Assembly (NCBI RefSeq): GCF_009789675.1
Contig: NZ_CP046916.1
Coordinates: 496,001 to 560,000 of the forward strand
Reading direction: 5' to 3'
Length of the DNA stretch: 64,000 nt
From: Paraburkholderia acidisoli
GTDB lineage: Bacteria; Pseudomonadota; Gammaproteobacteria; Burkholderiales; Burkholderiaceae
The notes below the pieces were generated by a model, which worked only from the letters and a program-made list of their open reading frames with translations, made no database searches and was not told where the DNA came from. Of this stretch, positions 16,714 through 25,737 are shown piece after piece (position 1 is the stretch's first letter; each line of letters opens with the position of its first letter). The position numbers and the translations under genes were made by a program.

Positions 16714-18272
16714 TGCGCGCCCTCCATCATGATTTGGTAGAGATCGTCGAGTGCGATCGTTTGAGGATTGACTTCCGCGACGATCCTGCCGCGATGCATG
16801 ATCAGAATACGGTCACAGACTTCCAGCAGTTCTTCCGGCTCGCTCGACACCACGACTGCGCTCATGCCGTGGCGTGTTTTTTCGCGGATGATGCCGAAGA
16901 TCTGCTCCTTGGCTTGTACGTCAATGCCGCGGCTGGGCTCATCGAAAAACATCACGTCCGGATTCGTGTTGAACCAGTTGCCGAGAACGACTTTCTGCTG
17001 GTTGCCGCCGGACATCGAAGAGACAGGAAGCTGCGGGCGCGGCGCCTTGATCGCGAGATCGATGATCTGTTGTGCGACCGGAGCGGACTCCATTTTCTGG
17101 TTGATAAAAGCGAAGCGCGACATGCGGTTGAGACCGGCGACGCACAGATTGGTGTGGATAGAGTGCATCTGCACGAGGCCGTGTTCTTTGCGGTTCTCCG
17201 GCGTGTATCCGAGCCCCAGCTTTTTCATGCGCGCTGGCGTGGGCTTGTGCACCGCCACGCCATGAAGCTCGATCGTTCCGGCGTCGAGCGGATCGGCGCC
17301 AAAGATCGAACGGAGTAGTTCGGTGCGCCCGGCGCCCAGCATGCCGGCGATGCCGAGTACTTCGCCGCGTCGCAAATCGAAGCTGATATCCTCGAAAACT
17401 CCGTTGCGTTGCAGGTCCTTGACCGACAGCGCGGGCGGCGACACCGCCAGCGTTCGCGGCTCGGCGCGCGCCGGCACGTGATGCTCACCGAACATGGCTC
17501 GAACGACCTCCTTCGGACTGGTTTCCGCGATCGGCAACGAGCTGATGTGCTCGCCGTCGCGCAATACCGTACACGTGTCGGCAATGTCGAATATTTCGTT
17601 CATGCGATGCGTGATGTACAGCATCGTCACACCGTGCGAACGAAGCAGGCGAACCAGCGTGAACAGGCGTTCCACTTCGCGGTGGCTGAGCGCCGAAGTC
17701 GGCTCGTCGAGCAGCAGCACCGAAGGCAAAGTCGCATAAGCCTTGACGATTTCCACCATCTGCTGTTGCCCGACCGGCAGTTTCGAAACGGGAGCGTCGG
17801 GTGACACATCGAGCCCGGTGGCTTCGAGCATAGCGAGCGCATCCTGCCGCAACTGCTTCCAGTTGACGTTGCGCGCGAGGCCTTTGCCGCTAACCGGCAA
17901 GCGCCCGAGAAAGATGTTTTCCGCCACCGAGAGCGTGGGCACCAGCGACAGTTCCTGATGCACCATGCGGATACCCACGTCGAATGCATCGGCAGGATGA
18001 CGAAAATCGCATGGCTTGCCGTCAATGACGAGCTGGCCGCTGTCCGGCCGGATCGAGCCCGCCAGGATCTTGAGCAAGGTTGACTTGCCGGAGCCATTCT
18101 TGCCCATCAATGCGTGAATCTGGCCGGACTCGAAGCGGTGCGTGAAGGGGCGCAAGGCGACGTTGGCACCAAAGCTACGAGCCAGGCCGCGCGCCTCGAT
18201 GCGCGCGGCGGCCTCCGGCAGCAGGTTCGCGCGGGCGCCCCGGGAGATCACGGAAGCGGTCTCAGTTGACAT
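16710..18272 (-). CDS. Sugar ABC transporter ATP-binding protein (two ABC domains)
   Basis: A 520-residue double ATPase. The first ABC domain has Walker A MGKNGSGKSTLL, the LPVGQQQMVEIVKAY signature region and Walker B VLLLDEPTSALS. The second has a degenerate Walker A (GMLGAGRTELLRS), the signature MSGGNQQKVVLG and Walker B VMFFDEPSRGID. This is the standard RbsA/MglA arrangement and energises uptake through the permease encoded next to it. Its start lies 11 bases inside the coding region of the binding protein's end (18262-18272 overlap), so the three genes form a tight operon. Confidence 0.93.
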   Translation of the reverse strand: MSTETASVISRGARANLLPEAAARIEARGLARSFGANVALRPFTHRFESGQIHALMGKNGSGKSTLLKILAGSIRPDSGQLVIDGKPCDFRHPADAFDVGIRMVHQELSLVPTLSVAENIFLGRLPVSGKGLARNVNWKQLRQDALAMLEATGLDVSPDAPVSKLPVGQQQMVEIVKAYATLPSVLLLDEPTSALSHREVERLFTLVRLLRSHGVTMLYITHRMNEIFDIADTCTVLRDGEHISSLPIAETSPKEVVRAMFGEHHVPARAEPRTLAVSPPALSVKDLQRNGVFEDISFDLRRGEVLGIAGMLGAGRTELLRSIFGADPLDAGTIELHGVAVHKPTPARMKKLGLGYTPENRKEHGLVQMHSIHTNLCVAGLNRMSRFAFINQKMESAPVAQQIIDLAIKAPRPQLPVSSMSGGNQQKVVLGNWFNTNPDVMFFDEPSRGIDVQAKEQIFGIIREKTRHGMSAVVVSSEPEELLEVCDRILIMHRGRIVAEVNPQTIALDDLYQIMMEGAQ

Positions 18273-19221
18273 TTTTGAGGCTTGCGGCGTAGTTGGCGAG
18301 CGTCTTCGGATCGTCGCGGCTGAGCGGAACGGCGGGGACCTCGACCACCTTGTCCACCGGTTGGCCCTTCACGGCCTTCATGGCCGCCTTCACCGCTTCG
18401 CGCCCGATGAGCTTGGGCTGCGCCGCCGTGGTGGCGACCAGGACATCGTCATTGTCCTGGAGGAAACGGGTCAACTGTTCCGAGCCGTCCGTGCCGAAAA
18501 CGAACACCTTGCCTTGCTTGTTCATGCGCCGGACCGCCTGCACCGCGCCCACCGTGCCGCCTTCATTGGCCGCGTAAATGACGTTGATTTTCGGGTTGGC
18601 GGTCAACATGTCGCTGACCACGGAAACGGCTTTCTCAGCGAGCCACGCATCCTGTTCGGCGACTACATTCACCGTGCCGCCCTTGCGTGCCTCGGTCAGG
18701 AAGCCCTGAGTGCGCGCATTGCTCAATTCCGGCAACTGGGCCTTGAAGCCGATCAGGCCGACCGTCGCAGTGCCGCCCAATTTCTGCTTGATGAAGCGGG
18801 CCGCGGCTTTGCCGGTTCCTCCGCCCATGATCGCCCCCGACGAACCGACGCGCGCGGCGGGAAAGTCGGCCTTGACGTCCGTGGTCCACGTAACGATCTG
18901 CACGCCTTTGTCGTGGGCCCGCTTTAGCGCGGGAATCGACGCCTGATCGCTCAGCGGCGCAATGACGATAGCCTTGACGCCGCGCGCAACGTAAGTGTCG
19001 ATCAGGCTCGCTTCTTTCTCGGGTTTGTTGTCCGAATTGCCGTCGAGTATTTGCACGCCTTCGGATTTCGCTTCTTCATCCATTCCTCGCGCCACGCTGC
19101 GCATGAACATGTCCTGCTGAAAAACAACCCCGGCGATGGCGATGTTGTCTGCCGCGTGTGCAAGGCCGGCGCTGACTAAAGTGGTCGCCGCGGCGAAAAC
19201 CACCAGAACACGCTTGTACAT
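18262..19221 (-). CDS. Periplasmic sugar-binding protein of second ABC importer
   Basis: A 319-residue secreted protein. A signal peptide covers about residues 1-24 (MYKRVLVVFAAATTL, cleavage after AHAA). The mature part is a type I periplasmic binding protein: NIAIAGVVFQQDMFMRSVARG, ILDGNSDNKPEKEASLID, VKAIVIAPLSDQA and GVQIVTWTTDVKAD. It is the first gene of the second importer operon. The start is set by AAGGA 5-6 bases before the ATG at 19221; an upstream in-frame start would break the signal peptide. The ligand is probably a monosaccharide feeding the dgoK-dgoA route, judged from the neighbours. Confidence 0.9.
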   Translation of the reverse strand: MYKRVLVVFAAATTLVSAGLAHAADNIAIAGVVFQQDMFMRSVARGMDEEAKSEGVQILDGNSDNKPEKEASLIDTYVARGVKAIVIAPLSDQASIPALKRAHDKGVQIVTWTTDVKADFPAARVGSSGAIMGGGTGKAAARFIKQKLGGTATVGLIGFKAQLPELSNARTQGFLTEARKGGTVNVVAEQDAWLAEKAVSVVSDMLTANPKINVIYAANEGGTVGAVQAVRRMNKQGKVFVFGTDGSEQLTRFLQDNDDVLVATTAAQPKLIGREAVKAAMKAVKGQPVDKVVEVPAVPLSRDDPKTLANYAASLKNVN

Positions 19222-19630
19222 AGGAATCCTTATGAATAAATTGAATCGCACCACGAAGGGAAATTGGAACCCGCGATATCAAACAGCAGGACGCGAGACT
19301 GTCACCAGAAATCCCACCATCTGACCCATTCTGCCGTCTGGTATCTGGAATACCAGTCATTGTAGGAGGATCGTCTGCCCGTTCTATCGGGACTTTTACC
19401 GATGAGGCGACGATTCATCGTCAGCGGAAAAGCCAGTGGAGATCAGGCGAGCGAGGCGAGCGCTGTGGTTAAGGCGCGGCGTGAGGGCGGGGCGGGGTGA
19501 GGGATCGCGAGGTCTCGCGCGCGTCGCGGGTCGCAATGCGCGCGCGTTTCCATCTTTGCGGCGCCGGGTCGTCAGGGATGAAAAGCAAACGGCGCCTTCG
19601 AGCGATGAGAACGCGCCGGGTGACAGGCAA
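19222..19630. other. Gene-free promoter region upstream of second sugar importer
   Basis: About 409 bases between the binding-protein start (19221) and the 3' end of the LysR gene (19631). Apart from the strong inverted repeat at 19338-19356 and an AT-rich stretch next to the binding-protein start, I see no gene, repeat or terminator that I can support. Confidence 0.5.
19338..19356. promoter_or_regulatory. Inverted repeat CTGGTAT-CTGGA-ATACCAG, candidate GntR operator
   Basis: Perfect 7-base arms around a 5-base spacer, 117 bases upstream of the binding-protein start. The TGGTAT/ATACCA half-sites are of the kind bound by FadR-subfamily GntR dimers. The regulator at 14831-15571, located downstream of the importer genes, is the most likely partner. 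This is inference from symmetry and position. Confidence 0.5.
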
Positions 19631-20524
19631 TCAGACTTTTTGTTTCTCGTGCTGCCGGATCAGGGCCACGAGTTCGCGAATCTCGGTCAAATCCGTATTT
19701 GCGCTGCGGAAGTAATGCATCCAGAGATGCATGGGTTCCATCGCCACATCGAGTTCCACGAGCTTGCCTTCGGCGATGTCGTTCTGGACCGCGCGGCGCA
19801 GCGAGCACGCGATCCCGACACCCGCCACCACCATGCCACGCACCATGTTCATGTCCTGGGCCTGAAGCGCGACCTCGACGCGTGAAAGTCCCGCTGCCGC
19901 GAGCATGGCCGCGATCGTGCGCCCGAAATACGACGCGCTGTGCGCGACCACGAACGCGTGGTTCGCCAGTTCCTGCACGGGAATGTCGCTCGCGCGCGCG
20001 AGCGGGTGATTGGGCGACGCGATGATGGCGAGCCGGTAGCGGCCGAGCGGTTCGGTCGCGAGCCCCGGCACTTCGCCGTCGCTCAGCATGAAACCGAGAT
20101 CGGCGTGACCCGAGCGGCACGACGCGTGCACCTCTTCGAACGTCCCCGAACGCGCGATCAATTCGATCTGTGGAAACCGCGCCGCGAATTCGCTCAACGG
20201 TTTCGCGAGCAACTGATCGGCAACGAAACGCTGCGCCGCGAAGCGCAGTTTGCGTTTCGATTTGCGGATGTCCGACGAGACCGCCGTGGCGCGTTCGAGC
20301 GTTTCCAGCGCGTAGGCGTAATACGCGTGGCCCGCTTCGGTGAGTTGCGGGGCGGCGCCTGGGCGCCGCTCGAACAGGCGGTTGCCGAGCTTGGTTTCCA
20401 GGTCGCGAACATGCACGCTCACGGACGGCTGCGAAATGCCGAGCGTGGCCGCCGCCGCGCCGAAGCCGCCCGATTCCACCACGGCGACAAACACTTCCAG
20501 CCCTCGAAACGTTACCGGCAGCAT
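19631..20524 (-). CDS. LysR family transcriptional regulator
   Basis: A 297-residue LysR-type regulator. The N-terminal helix-turn-helix reads LEVFVAVVESGGFGAAAATLG then ISQPSVSVHVRDLETKLGNRLFER (given as two parts), followed by a linker helix and a periplasmic-binding-like effector domain with ANHAFVVAHSASYFGRT and a GMVVAGVGIACSLRRAV stretch. The start MLPVTFRGLEVF is preferred over codons further upstream because it begins directly at the DNA-binding domain. It is divergent from hyuA across 267 bases containing a dyad and direct repeats at 20591-20632, the classic layout for control of a neighbouring catabolic operon. Confidence 0.92.
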   Translation of the reverse strand: MLPVTFRGLEVFVAVVESGGFGAAAATLGISQPSVSVHVRDLETKLGNRLFERRPGAAPQLTEAGHAYYAYALETLERATAVSSDIRKSKRKLRFAAQRFVADQLLAKPLSEFAARFPQIELIARSGTFEEVHASCRSGHADLGFMLSDGEVPGLATEPLGRYRLAIIASPNHPLARASDIPVQELANHAFVVAHSASYFGRTIAAMLAAAGLSRVEVALQAQDMNMVRGMVVAGVGIACSLRRAVQNDIAEGKLVELDVAMEPMHLWMHYFRSANTDLTEIRELVALIRQHEKQKV

Positions 20525-20590
20525 GACGGGCGTTCCTCCTCGTTGCGTCGAATCGACGGATCGGGCCGATTCTGCCAAATCGCGCCGCCA

Positions 20591-20632
20591 GGTCATATCC
20601 GGTCATAGCCCTATGGCTATGAGGTCATAGCC
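20591..20632. promoter_or_regulatory. LysR-type operator region: three GGTCATA(T/G)CC direct repeats and an 8-bp dyad
   Basis: Three near-identical decamers GGTCATATCC/GGTCATAGCC begin at 20591, 20601 and 20623. Within them TCATAGCC (20603-20610) and GGCTATGA (20615-20622) form a perfect 8-base inverted repeat with a CTAT spacer. The block lies between the divergent LysR gene and hyuA, where the regulator's recognition and activation sites are expected. The link to this LysR protein is inferred. Confidence 0.6.
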
Positions 20633-20791
20633 CGCTGGCGCATTGCCGCGTCGTTGCCCGCGCTCGTACTCTGTGTGCCAAGGCCAAACAAGACAAAGCA
20701 CGGAGACACCCGCAGCATCCCCCGCCTTTCGTCCGGCCCTGGACCTTACATGCCGCAAGCGCATGCGTTTCCATCACGACCAGGAATTTCG

Positions 20792-22861
20792 ATGAATCAG
20801 ATAGGTGTAGATATCGGTGGCACGTTCACGGATCTCGTCGGCTATCGCGCGGGCGAGCTGCTGCTCGCCAAGACGCTGACCACGCCGGCCAATCCCACGC
20901 AAGGCGTCGCCAACGCGCTCGAACTCGCCAACACGGAACTCGGCGAGCTCGACGAATTCCTGCACGGCTCGACCATTGCCATCAATACGGTGCTCGAGCG
21001 CAAGGGCGTCGTCACGGCGCTCATCACGACCGCGGGCTTTCGCGATGTCTACGAAATCGGCCGCGGCAATCGCCCCGAGGCGTTCAATATTCATTTCCAG
21101 CGCCCGCTGCCGCTGATTCCGCGCGATCTGCGCTTCGAGGTGGCGGAGCGTCTGAATGCGCGCGGCGACGTGCTCACGCCCCTCGACGAAAGCGCCGTGC
21201 GTGAACTGGGCGCGCAACTCGTCGAAGCCGGCGTCGAATCGATTGCGATCTGCTTTCTGCACGCCTACGCGAATCCGCAGCACGAGATCGCGGCGGGGCG
21301 CATTTTGCGCGAGGCATATCCGGGTCTGTTCGTTACGCTCTCGCACGAGATCCTGCGCGAGTTCCGCGAATACGAACGCACGTCCACGACCGCGCTGAAC
21401 GCTTATGTGGGGCCGCGTGTGCAGAAGTATCTGCATACGCTCAAGTCGCATCTCGACGCGCGCAGCTTCAAGGGCGCGATTCATATCATGCGCTCGAACG
21501 GCGGCAGCATGTCGCTCTCGCATGCGGCGATCGAACCGGTTTCGATGATGGAATCCGGACCGGTGGCGGGCATGATCGCGGCGGGGCACGTCGCGAAGGT
21601 GCTCGGCATTCATCAGGCGATCGGCTTCGACATGGGCGGCACGACGGCCAAAGCCACGCTCATCACCGAAGGCATTCCCGCTATCGAAGACGGCTATTAC
21701 ATCGGCGGTTACGCAACCGGCCAGCCGATGCAGTTGCCCGTGGTGTCGATCGTCGAAGTGGGCGCGGGCGGCGGCAGCATCGCGTGGTGCGACCGCTCGG
21801 GCGGCCTGCACGTCGGGCCGCAAAGCGCCAGCTCGACGCCGGGCCCGGTTTGCTACGGGCGCGGCGGCACCGAACCCACGGTCACCGACGCCAACGTCGT
21901 GCTCGGCCGCCTGAATCCGAGCCGCTTCCTCGGCGGCGGCATGGCGCTCGATCTGGAAGGCGCGAAGCACGCATTGCGCGAACGCGTGGGCGCCGGGCTC
22001 GAGTTGTCGGCGGAACAGGCGGCAATGGGCGTCGTGCAGATCGCCGACTCGGCCATGGCGCTCGCCGTGCGCGCGGTTTCCGTGCGCAAGGGCGTGGACC
22101 CGCGCGACACGGCCATGATCGCGTTCGGCGGCGCGGGGCCGGTGCACGCGGCCGCGCTGTGCAAGGAAATCTACATTCCCACGCTCGTTATTCCCAAGCT
22201 GCCCGGCAATTTTTCCGCGCTCGGCATGCTGCTCGCGCCGTGGCGTCACGATCTCGTGCGCACGCTCGTGGGCGAACTCGGCAAGCTCGACCAGCAGGCC
22301 GTGCAGGCCGCGTTCGAAGAACTCACGAACGCCGCGAAGCATCAGCTCGAAGAAGACGATCTCAGCGATCGCGAGGCGCGTCTCGACTTCGCCGTGGACC
22401 TGCGCTATCGCGGCCAGGAGCACAGTATCACCGTGCCGCTCGCGGGCCCGGACGCGCTCTCGCACACCAACTCGGAAATGCGCGCGCGTTTCGACGAACT
22501 GCACGAGCAACGCTACGGCCACTCGGCCGACGGCGAAATCATCGAGGTCGTGAATCTGCGTCTGACCGCGACGATCGTGCGCGGCGACCACAACGCCGAC
22601 GACTTCATCAGCGCACCGTTCACCGTGCGCGAACGGCAGGCGGAGCAAGAGCGCGAAGTGTATTTCGACGATTCGGCCACGCCGCTGCGCGCGCGCATTC
22701 TCTGGCGCCCGTCGCTCGAACCCGGCTTCACGGTGGAAGGTCCGGCCGTGATCGAGGAACCGCATTCGACCACGGTGATTTTCCCCGGCGACGTCGCCCG
22801 CATCACCGAACACGGCCATATGGTCGTCACGATCAAACTGCCCGAAGGAAACGCGCAATGA
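20792..22861 (+). CDS. hyuA: Hydantoinase/oxoprolinase family protein, HyuA-type subunit
   Basis: A 689-residue ATPase-type subunit of the ATP-dependent hydantoinase/5-oxoprolinase family. The phosphate-binding motif VDIGGTFTDLV is at residues 6-16, a second hydantoinase A block includes IAINTVLERKG, and the central GFDMGGTTAKATLI repeats the ASKHA-fold phosphate loop. With HyuB it hydrolyses cyclic amides such as N-methylhydantoin or 5-oxoproline using ATP; relatives include acetone and acetophenone carboxylases. ATG 20792 is preferred because AGGA at 20782-20785 lies 6 bases upstream and the frame then begins directly with the ATPase strand. It overlaps hyuB by ATGA. Confidence 0.92.
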   Translation: MNQIGVDIGGTFTDLVGYRAGELLLAKTLTTPANPTQGVANALELANTELGELDEFLHGSTIAINTVLERKGVVTALITTAGFRDVYEIGRGNRPEAFNIHFQRPLPLIPRDLRFEVAERLNARGDVLTPLDESAVRELGAQLVEAGVESIAICFLHAYANPQHEIAAGRILREAYPGLFVTLSHEILREFREYERTSTTALNAYVGPRVQKYLHTLKSHLDARSFKGAIHIMRSNGGSMSLSHAAIEPVSMMESGPVAGMIAAGHVAKVLGIHQAIGFDMGGTTAKATLITEGIPAIEDGYYIGGYATGQPMQLPVVSIVEVGAGGGSIAWCDRSGGLHVGPQSASSTPGPVCYGRGGTEPTVTDANVVLGRLNPSRFLGGGMALDLEGAKHALRERVGAGLELSAEQAAMGVVQIADSAMALAVRAVSVRKGVDPRDTAMIAFGGAGPVHAAALCKEIYIPTLVIPKLPGNFSALGMLLAPWRHDLVRTLVGELGKLDQQAVQAAFEELTNAAKHQLEEDDLSDREARLDFAVDLRYRGQEHSITVPLAGPDALSHTNSEMRARFDELHEQRYGHSADGEIIEVVNLRLTATIVRGDHNADDFISAPFTVRERQAEQEREVYFDDSATPLRARILWRPSLEPGFTVEGPAVIEEPHSTTVIFPGDVARITEHGHMVVTIKLPEGNAQ

Positions 22862-24609
22862 ACGCTCAACCCGCCAGTCTTGCCAACAAGCCCGTCGCGA
22901 AGGCCGCGAGCCGCGCCAAGGTCAACCCCATCACGCTTGAAGTCGTCACGAATTCGCTGATCGCCTACGCCGAGGAAATGGCGCTCGCGCTCTGCAAATC
23001 GGCGTACAACATGATGATTTACGAGGTGCGCGACTTCTGCTGCGGCCTCATCGACACCGAAGGCCGCATGATCTGCCAGAACGAAGGCGGCCTGCCGATC
23101 TTTCTCGCCGATCTCGGTATCGCGGTGCTCGACGGCATCGAGCGTTACGGCCTGGACGGCTTCTCGCCCGGCGACGTCATCATCATGAATCACGGCGGCG
23201 TGTGCGGTCAGCATCTGAACAACGTGGTCGTGTATACGCCATGCTTCTTCGAAGGCAGGGTGGTGGCGTTCGCCGCCAACCGCGCGCACTGGGCCGACGT
23301 GGGCGGCCTGCGCACCGGCTTCGGCAACGTGCAGACGTACGAGATCTATCACGAGGGCATCCAGATGCGCTCGATCAAGATCTACGATGCCGGCCGCCGC
23401 AACGAAGGCGTCTGGCAGATGATCACCGACAACGTGCGCTTTCCCGACGCCTCGCTCGGCGACCTGCGCGCGCAGATGGCCGCGTGCCAGCTCGGCAGCC
23501 GCCGCCTCGCGGAACTGTTCGGCCGCTTTTCCGTGCAGACGGTGAACGACTGCATCGCCGCGTCGTGGGATCAGGCGGAAGCCGAAGCGCGCGCCGTGGT
23601 CGAGCGCATTCCCGACGGCGTCTACACGGCCGAATCGCGGCTCGACAGCGACGGCCGCCGCCTCGACGTGCCGCTGCGCGTGAAGGTGAAAGTCGTGGTC
23701 GAAGGCTCGAATCTGACGATCGATTATTCGGAGATGAACGAGCAGGTGCCGGGGCCGCTCAACTCGGGTTATTCGGGCGGCTTGTCGGCGGCGCGCGTGG
23801 CGTTCAAATGCATCACCATGCCGCACGCGCCCGTGAACGAAGGATGTTTTCGCGCGCTCACGCTGATTTCGCCCGAAGGCACCATGCTCAACGCGCGTCC
23901 GCCCGCGGCGCTCGGGCTCTGGAGCATCGCGTTGCCGACCGTCATCGACACGCTGCTGCGCGCGCTCGCCATCGCACTGCCCGATTTCGTGCCGGCCGCG
24001 CACAAGGGCGACATGGGCGGTTGCTCGTTCTACGGCCAGCGCGAGGAAAGCGGCGACCGTTACGTGCTGATGAACATTCTCGGCGGCGGCTGGGGCGGGC
24101 GCGCGGAGAGCGACGGCGCCTCGGCTTCGGTGTCGATCTGCCAGGGCGACGTGCGCAACACGCCGGTCGAGCTGCAGGAGATCCGCTATCCGTTCCTCGT
24201 CGATCGTCACGAACTGCGCGAGGACAGTGGCGGCGCGGGACGTCATCGCGGCGGGCTTGGCGTGGTGCTCAGCTATCGCGCGCTGCAGAAGAGCACGGTC
24301 AACATCAATCTCGAACGCATCATCGACCCGCCCTGGGGCGCGGAAGGCGGTCGTCCGGGCGCGAGCAACGTGGCCGTGATCCAGCGCGCCGACGGCACCG
24401 AGCGCTCGGTCACGAAGGAAAGCAATATTCCGCTCGGCGCGGGCGACGTGGTGACGTTCTGGACCGCGGGCGGCGGCGGTTTCGGCAAGCCGCAGGAGCG
24501 CGATGCGGACGCGCTCGCGCACGATCTCAAGCTCGGCTATGTGAGCGCGGCACGCGTGTCGAGCGACTACGGCGTAACGGTGGAAGCCGTGACCGAGGCA
24601 GCGCAATGA
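22858..24609 (+). CDS. hyuB: Hydantoinase B/oxoprolinase family protein, HyuB-type subunit
   Basis: A 583-residue protein with the hydantoinase B features NPITLEVVTNSLIAYAEEM near residue 24, VRDFCCGLIDTEGRMICQNEG, a DVIIMNHGG block, FAANRAHWADVGG, and the C-terminal DSGGAGRHRGGLGVVLSY and TAGGGGFGKP glycine motifs. It is the amidohydrolase partner of HyuA. Translation is coupled on both sides: its start overlaps the hyuA stop and its stop overlaps the next start, both as ATGA. The substrate within the family (N-methylhydantoin, hydantoin, 5-oxoproline or a carboxylation substrate) cannot be decided from sequence. Confidence 0.92.
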   Translation: MNAQPASLANKPVAKAASRAKVNPITLEVVTNSLIAYAEEMALALCKSAYNMMIYEVRDFCCGLIDTEGRMICQNEGGLPIFLADLGIAVLDGIERYGLDGFSPGDVIIMNHGGVCGQHLNNVVVYTPCFFEGRVVAFAANRAHWADVGGLRTGFGNVQTYEIYHEGIQMRSIKIYDAGRRNEGVWQMITDNVRFPDASLGDLRAQMAACQLGSRRLAELFGRFSVQTVNDCIAASWDQAEAEARAVVERIPDGVYTAESRLDSDGRRLDVPLRVKVKVVVEGSNLTIDYSEMNEQVPGPLNSGYSGGLSAARVAFKCITMPHAPVNEGCFRALTLISPEGTMLNARPPAALGLWSIALPTVIDTLLRALAIALPDFVPAAHKGDMGGCSFYGQREESGDRYVLMNILGGGWGGRAESDGASASVSICQGDVRNTPVELQEIRYPFLVDRHELREDSGGAGRHRGGLGVVLSYRALQKSTVNINLERIIDPPWGAEGGRPGASNVAVIQRADGTERSVTKESNIPLGAGDVVTFWTAGGGGFGKPQERDADALAHDLKLGYVSAARVSSDYGVTVEAVTEAAQ

Positions 24610-25712
24610 GCGCCGCCCTCGCGGCCTTTCGCGAGGCGCGCCTGCGCCGCGCGATGGACGACGCGGGCGTGGACGTGCTCGTCGTGCCCGGCGACGCGTG
24701 GCGCAGCGACTATCTGCGCTACGCGATCGACGTGACGCCCATGGAGGGCCACGCGATCGCGTTGATCGGGCGCGACGGTACGAAGCGCGTGTTCGTCTCG
24801 CATCCGCAGGAAGCCGCGCGCATTGCCGGCGAGGTGCCTGCGGCGGAAGTGACGTGGACGGCGCGTGTGGCGGACGCGGTGCAAACGCATCTCGCCGCGC
24901 GCTGCGCCGGGCAGCGCGTCGCGCTGGTCGCGCCGCAGGTGGCGTCGACGACACTCGCGCACGGCCTGCACGGCGGCGGCGTGAAAGAAGCGACCGCGTG
25001 GTTCGACCGGCTCATGGTGGCGAAGAGCGCGAGCGAAGCCGACGCCGTGGCGCGCGCCACGCAACTCGCCGACGCGGGTTACGCCGTGTTTCGGGAGGCC
25101 GCGCAAGTGGGGCGGCGCGAATACGAAGTCGTCGCCGAAGTGGAAGCGTGGTTTCGTTCGCAGGGCTGCGCCGAGAACTTCATCATCCTCGCCTCGGGCG
25201 GTGTGGACGTGCGCGGCATGCATCCGCCAGGCGAGCGGCGCATTCAGCCCGGCGACCTCGTGACGACCGAACTCACGCCTTGCATCGACGGCTATTACGC
25301 GCAGATTTGCCGCACGCTCGTGACCGGTGTGCCGACGCAGGCGCAACGCGACGCCTACGCGGTGTATCTCGAAGCGCTCGAAGCGGGCATCGCCGCCGTG
25401 AAGCCGGGCGCCACGCACGGCGAGATCGCGTGCGCGCAGAACGACGTGTTCCGCCGCCACGGTCTCGCGGAGTACATCACCTCGGCGTACACGCGTGTGC
25501 GCGGTCACGGCGTGGGCCTGTATGTCGATGGCGTACACGTGCTCGAGGACGTCGATCTCGTGCTCGAGCCCGACATGACGCTGATCGTGCATCCGAACAC
25601 GTATCACCCCGGCGCGGGCTATATCGTGCTCGGCGACACGGTGCGCGTGAGCTCGACCGGTTGCGAAGTGCTGACGCAAACGCCGCGCGAACTGTTTGCG
25701 GAGTTGCCATGA
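24606..25712 (+). CDS. Creatinase-fold (M24-like) hydrolase lacking the metal-binding set
   Basis: A 368-residue protein with an N-terminal creatinase/prolidase domain (residues 1-135) and a C-terminal pita-bread domain. The five M24 metal positions are mostly changed: the first Asp is Glu222 (TELTP), the second is Gln233 (YYAQICRT), His301 is kept (RGHGVGLYV), the first Glu is His329 (IVHPN) and the last Glu position is Gly343 or nearby. Loss of metal ligands with the fold kept is known for creatinase (creatine amidinohydrolase), so a non-metal C-N hydrolase is more likely than an aminopeptidase. Coupled to hyuB by ATGA overlap, it probably acts on the opened product or a side chain of the same substrate. 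Confidence 0.82.
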   Translation: MSAALAAFREARLRRAMDDAGVDVLVVPGDAWRSDYLRYAIDVTPMEGHAIALIGRDGTKRVFVSHPQEAARIAGEVPAAEVTWTARVADAVQTHLAARCAGQRVALVAPQVASTTLAHGLHGGGVKEATAWFDRLMVAKSASEADAVARATQLADAGYAVFREAAQVGRREYEVVAEVEAWFRSQGCAENFIILASGGVDVRGMHPPGERRIQPGDLVTTELTPCIDGYYAQICRTLVTGVPTQAQRDAYAVYLEALEAGIAAVKPGATHGEIACAQNDVFRRHGLAEYITSAYTRVRGHGVGLYVDGVHVLEDVDLVLEPDMTLIVHPNTYHPGAGYIVLGDTVRVSSTGCEVLTQTPRELFAELP

Positions 25713-25737
25713 ACCACGTGAATCTGGGAGTGACGGA

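Noticed and set aside
21784..22857. Long frame running from inside hyuA into hyuB
   Set aside because: The first 358 residues are an Arg/Ala/Gly-rich shadow of hyuA in another frame; hyuB starts at 22858 with ATGA coupling.
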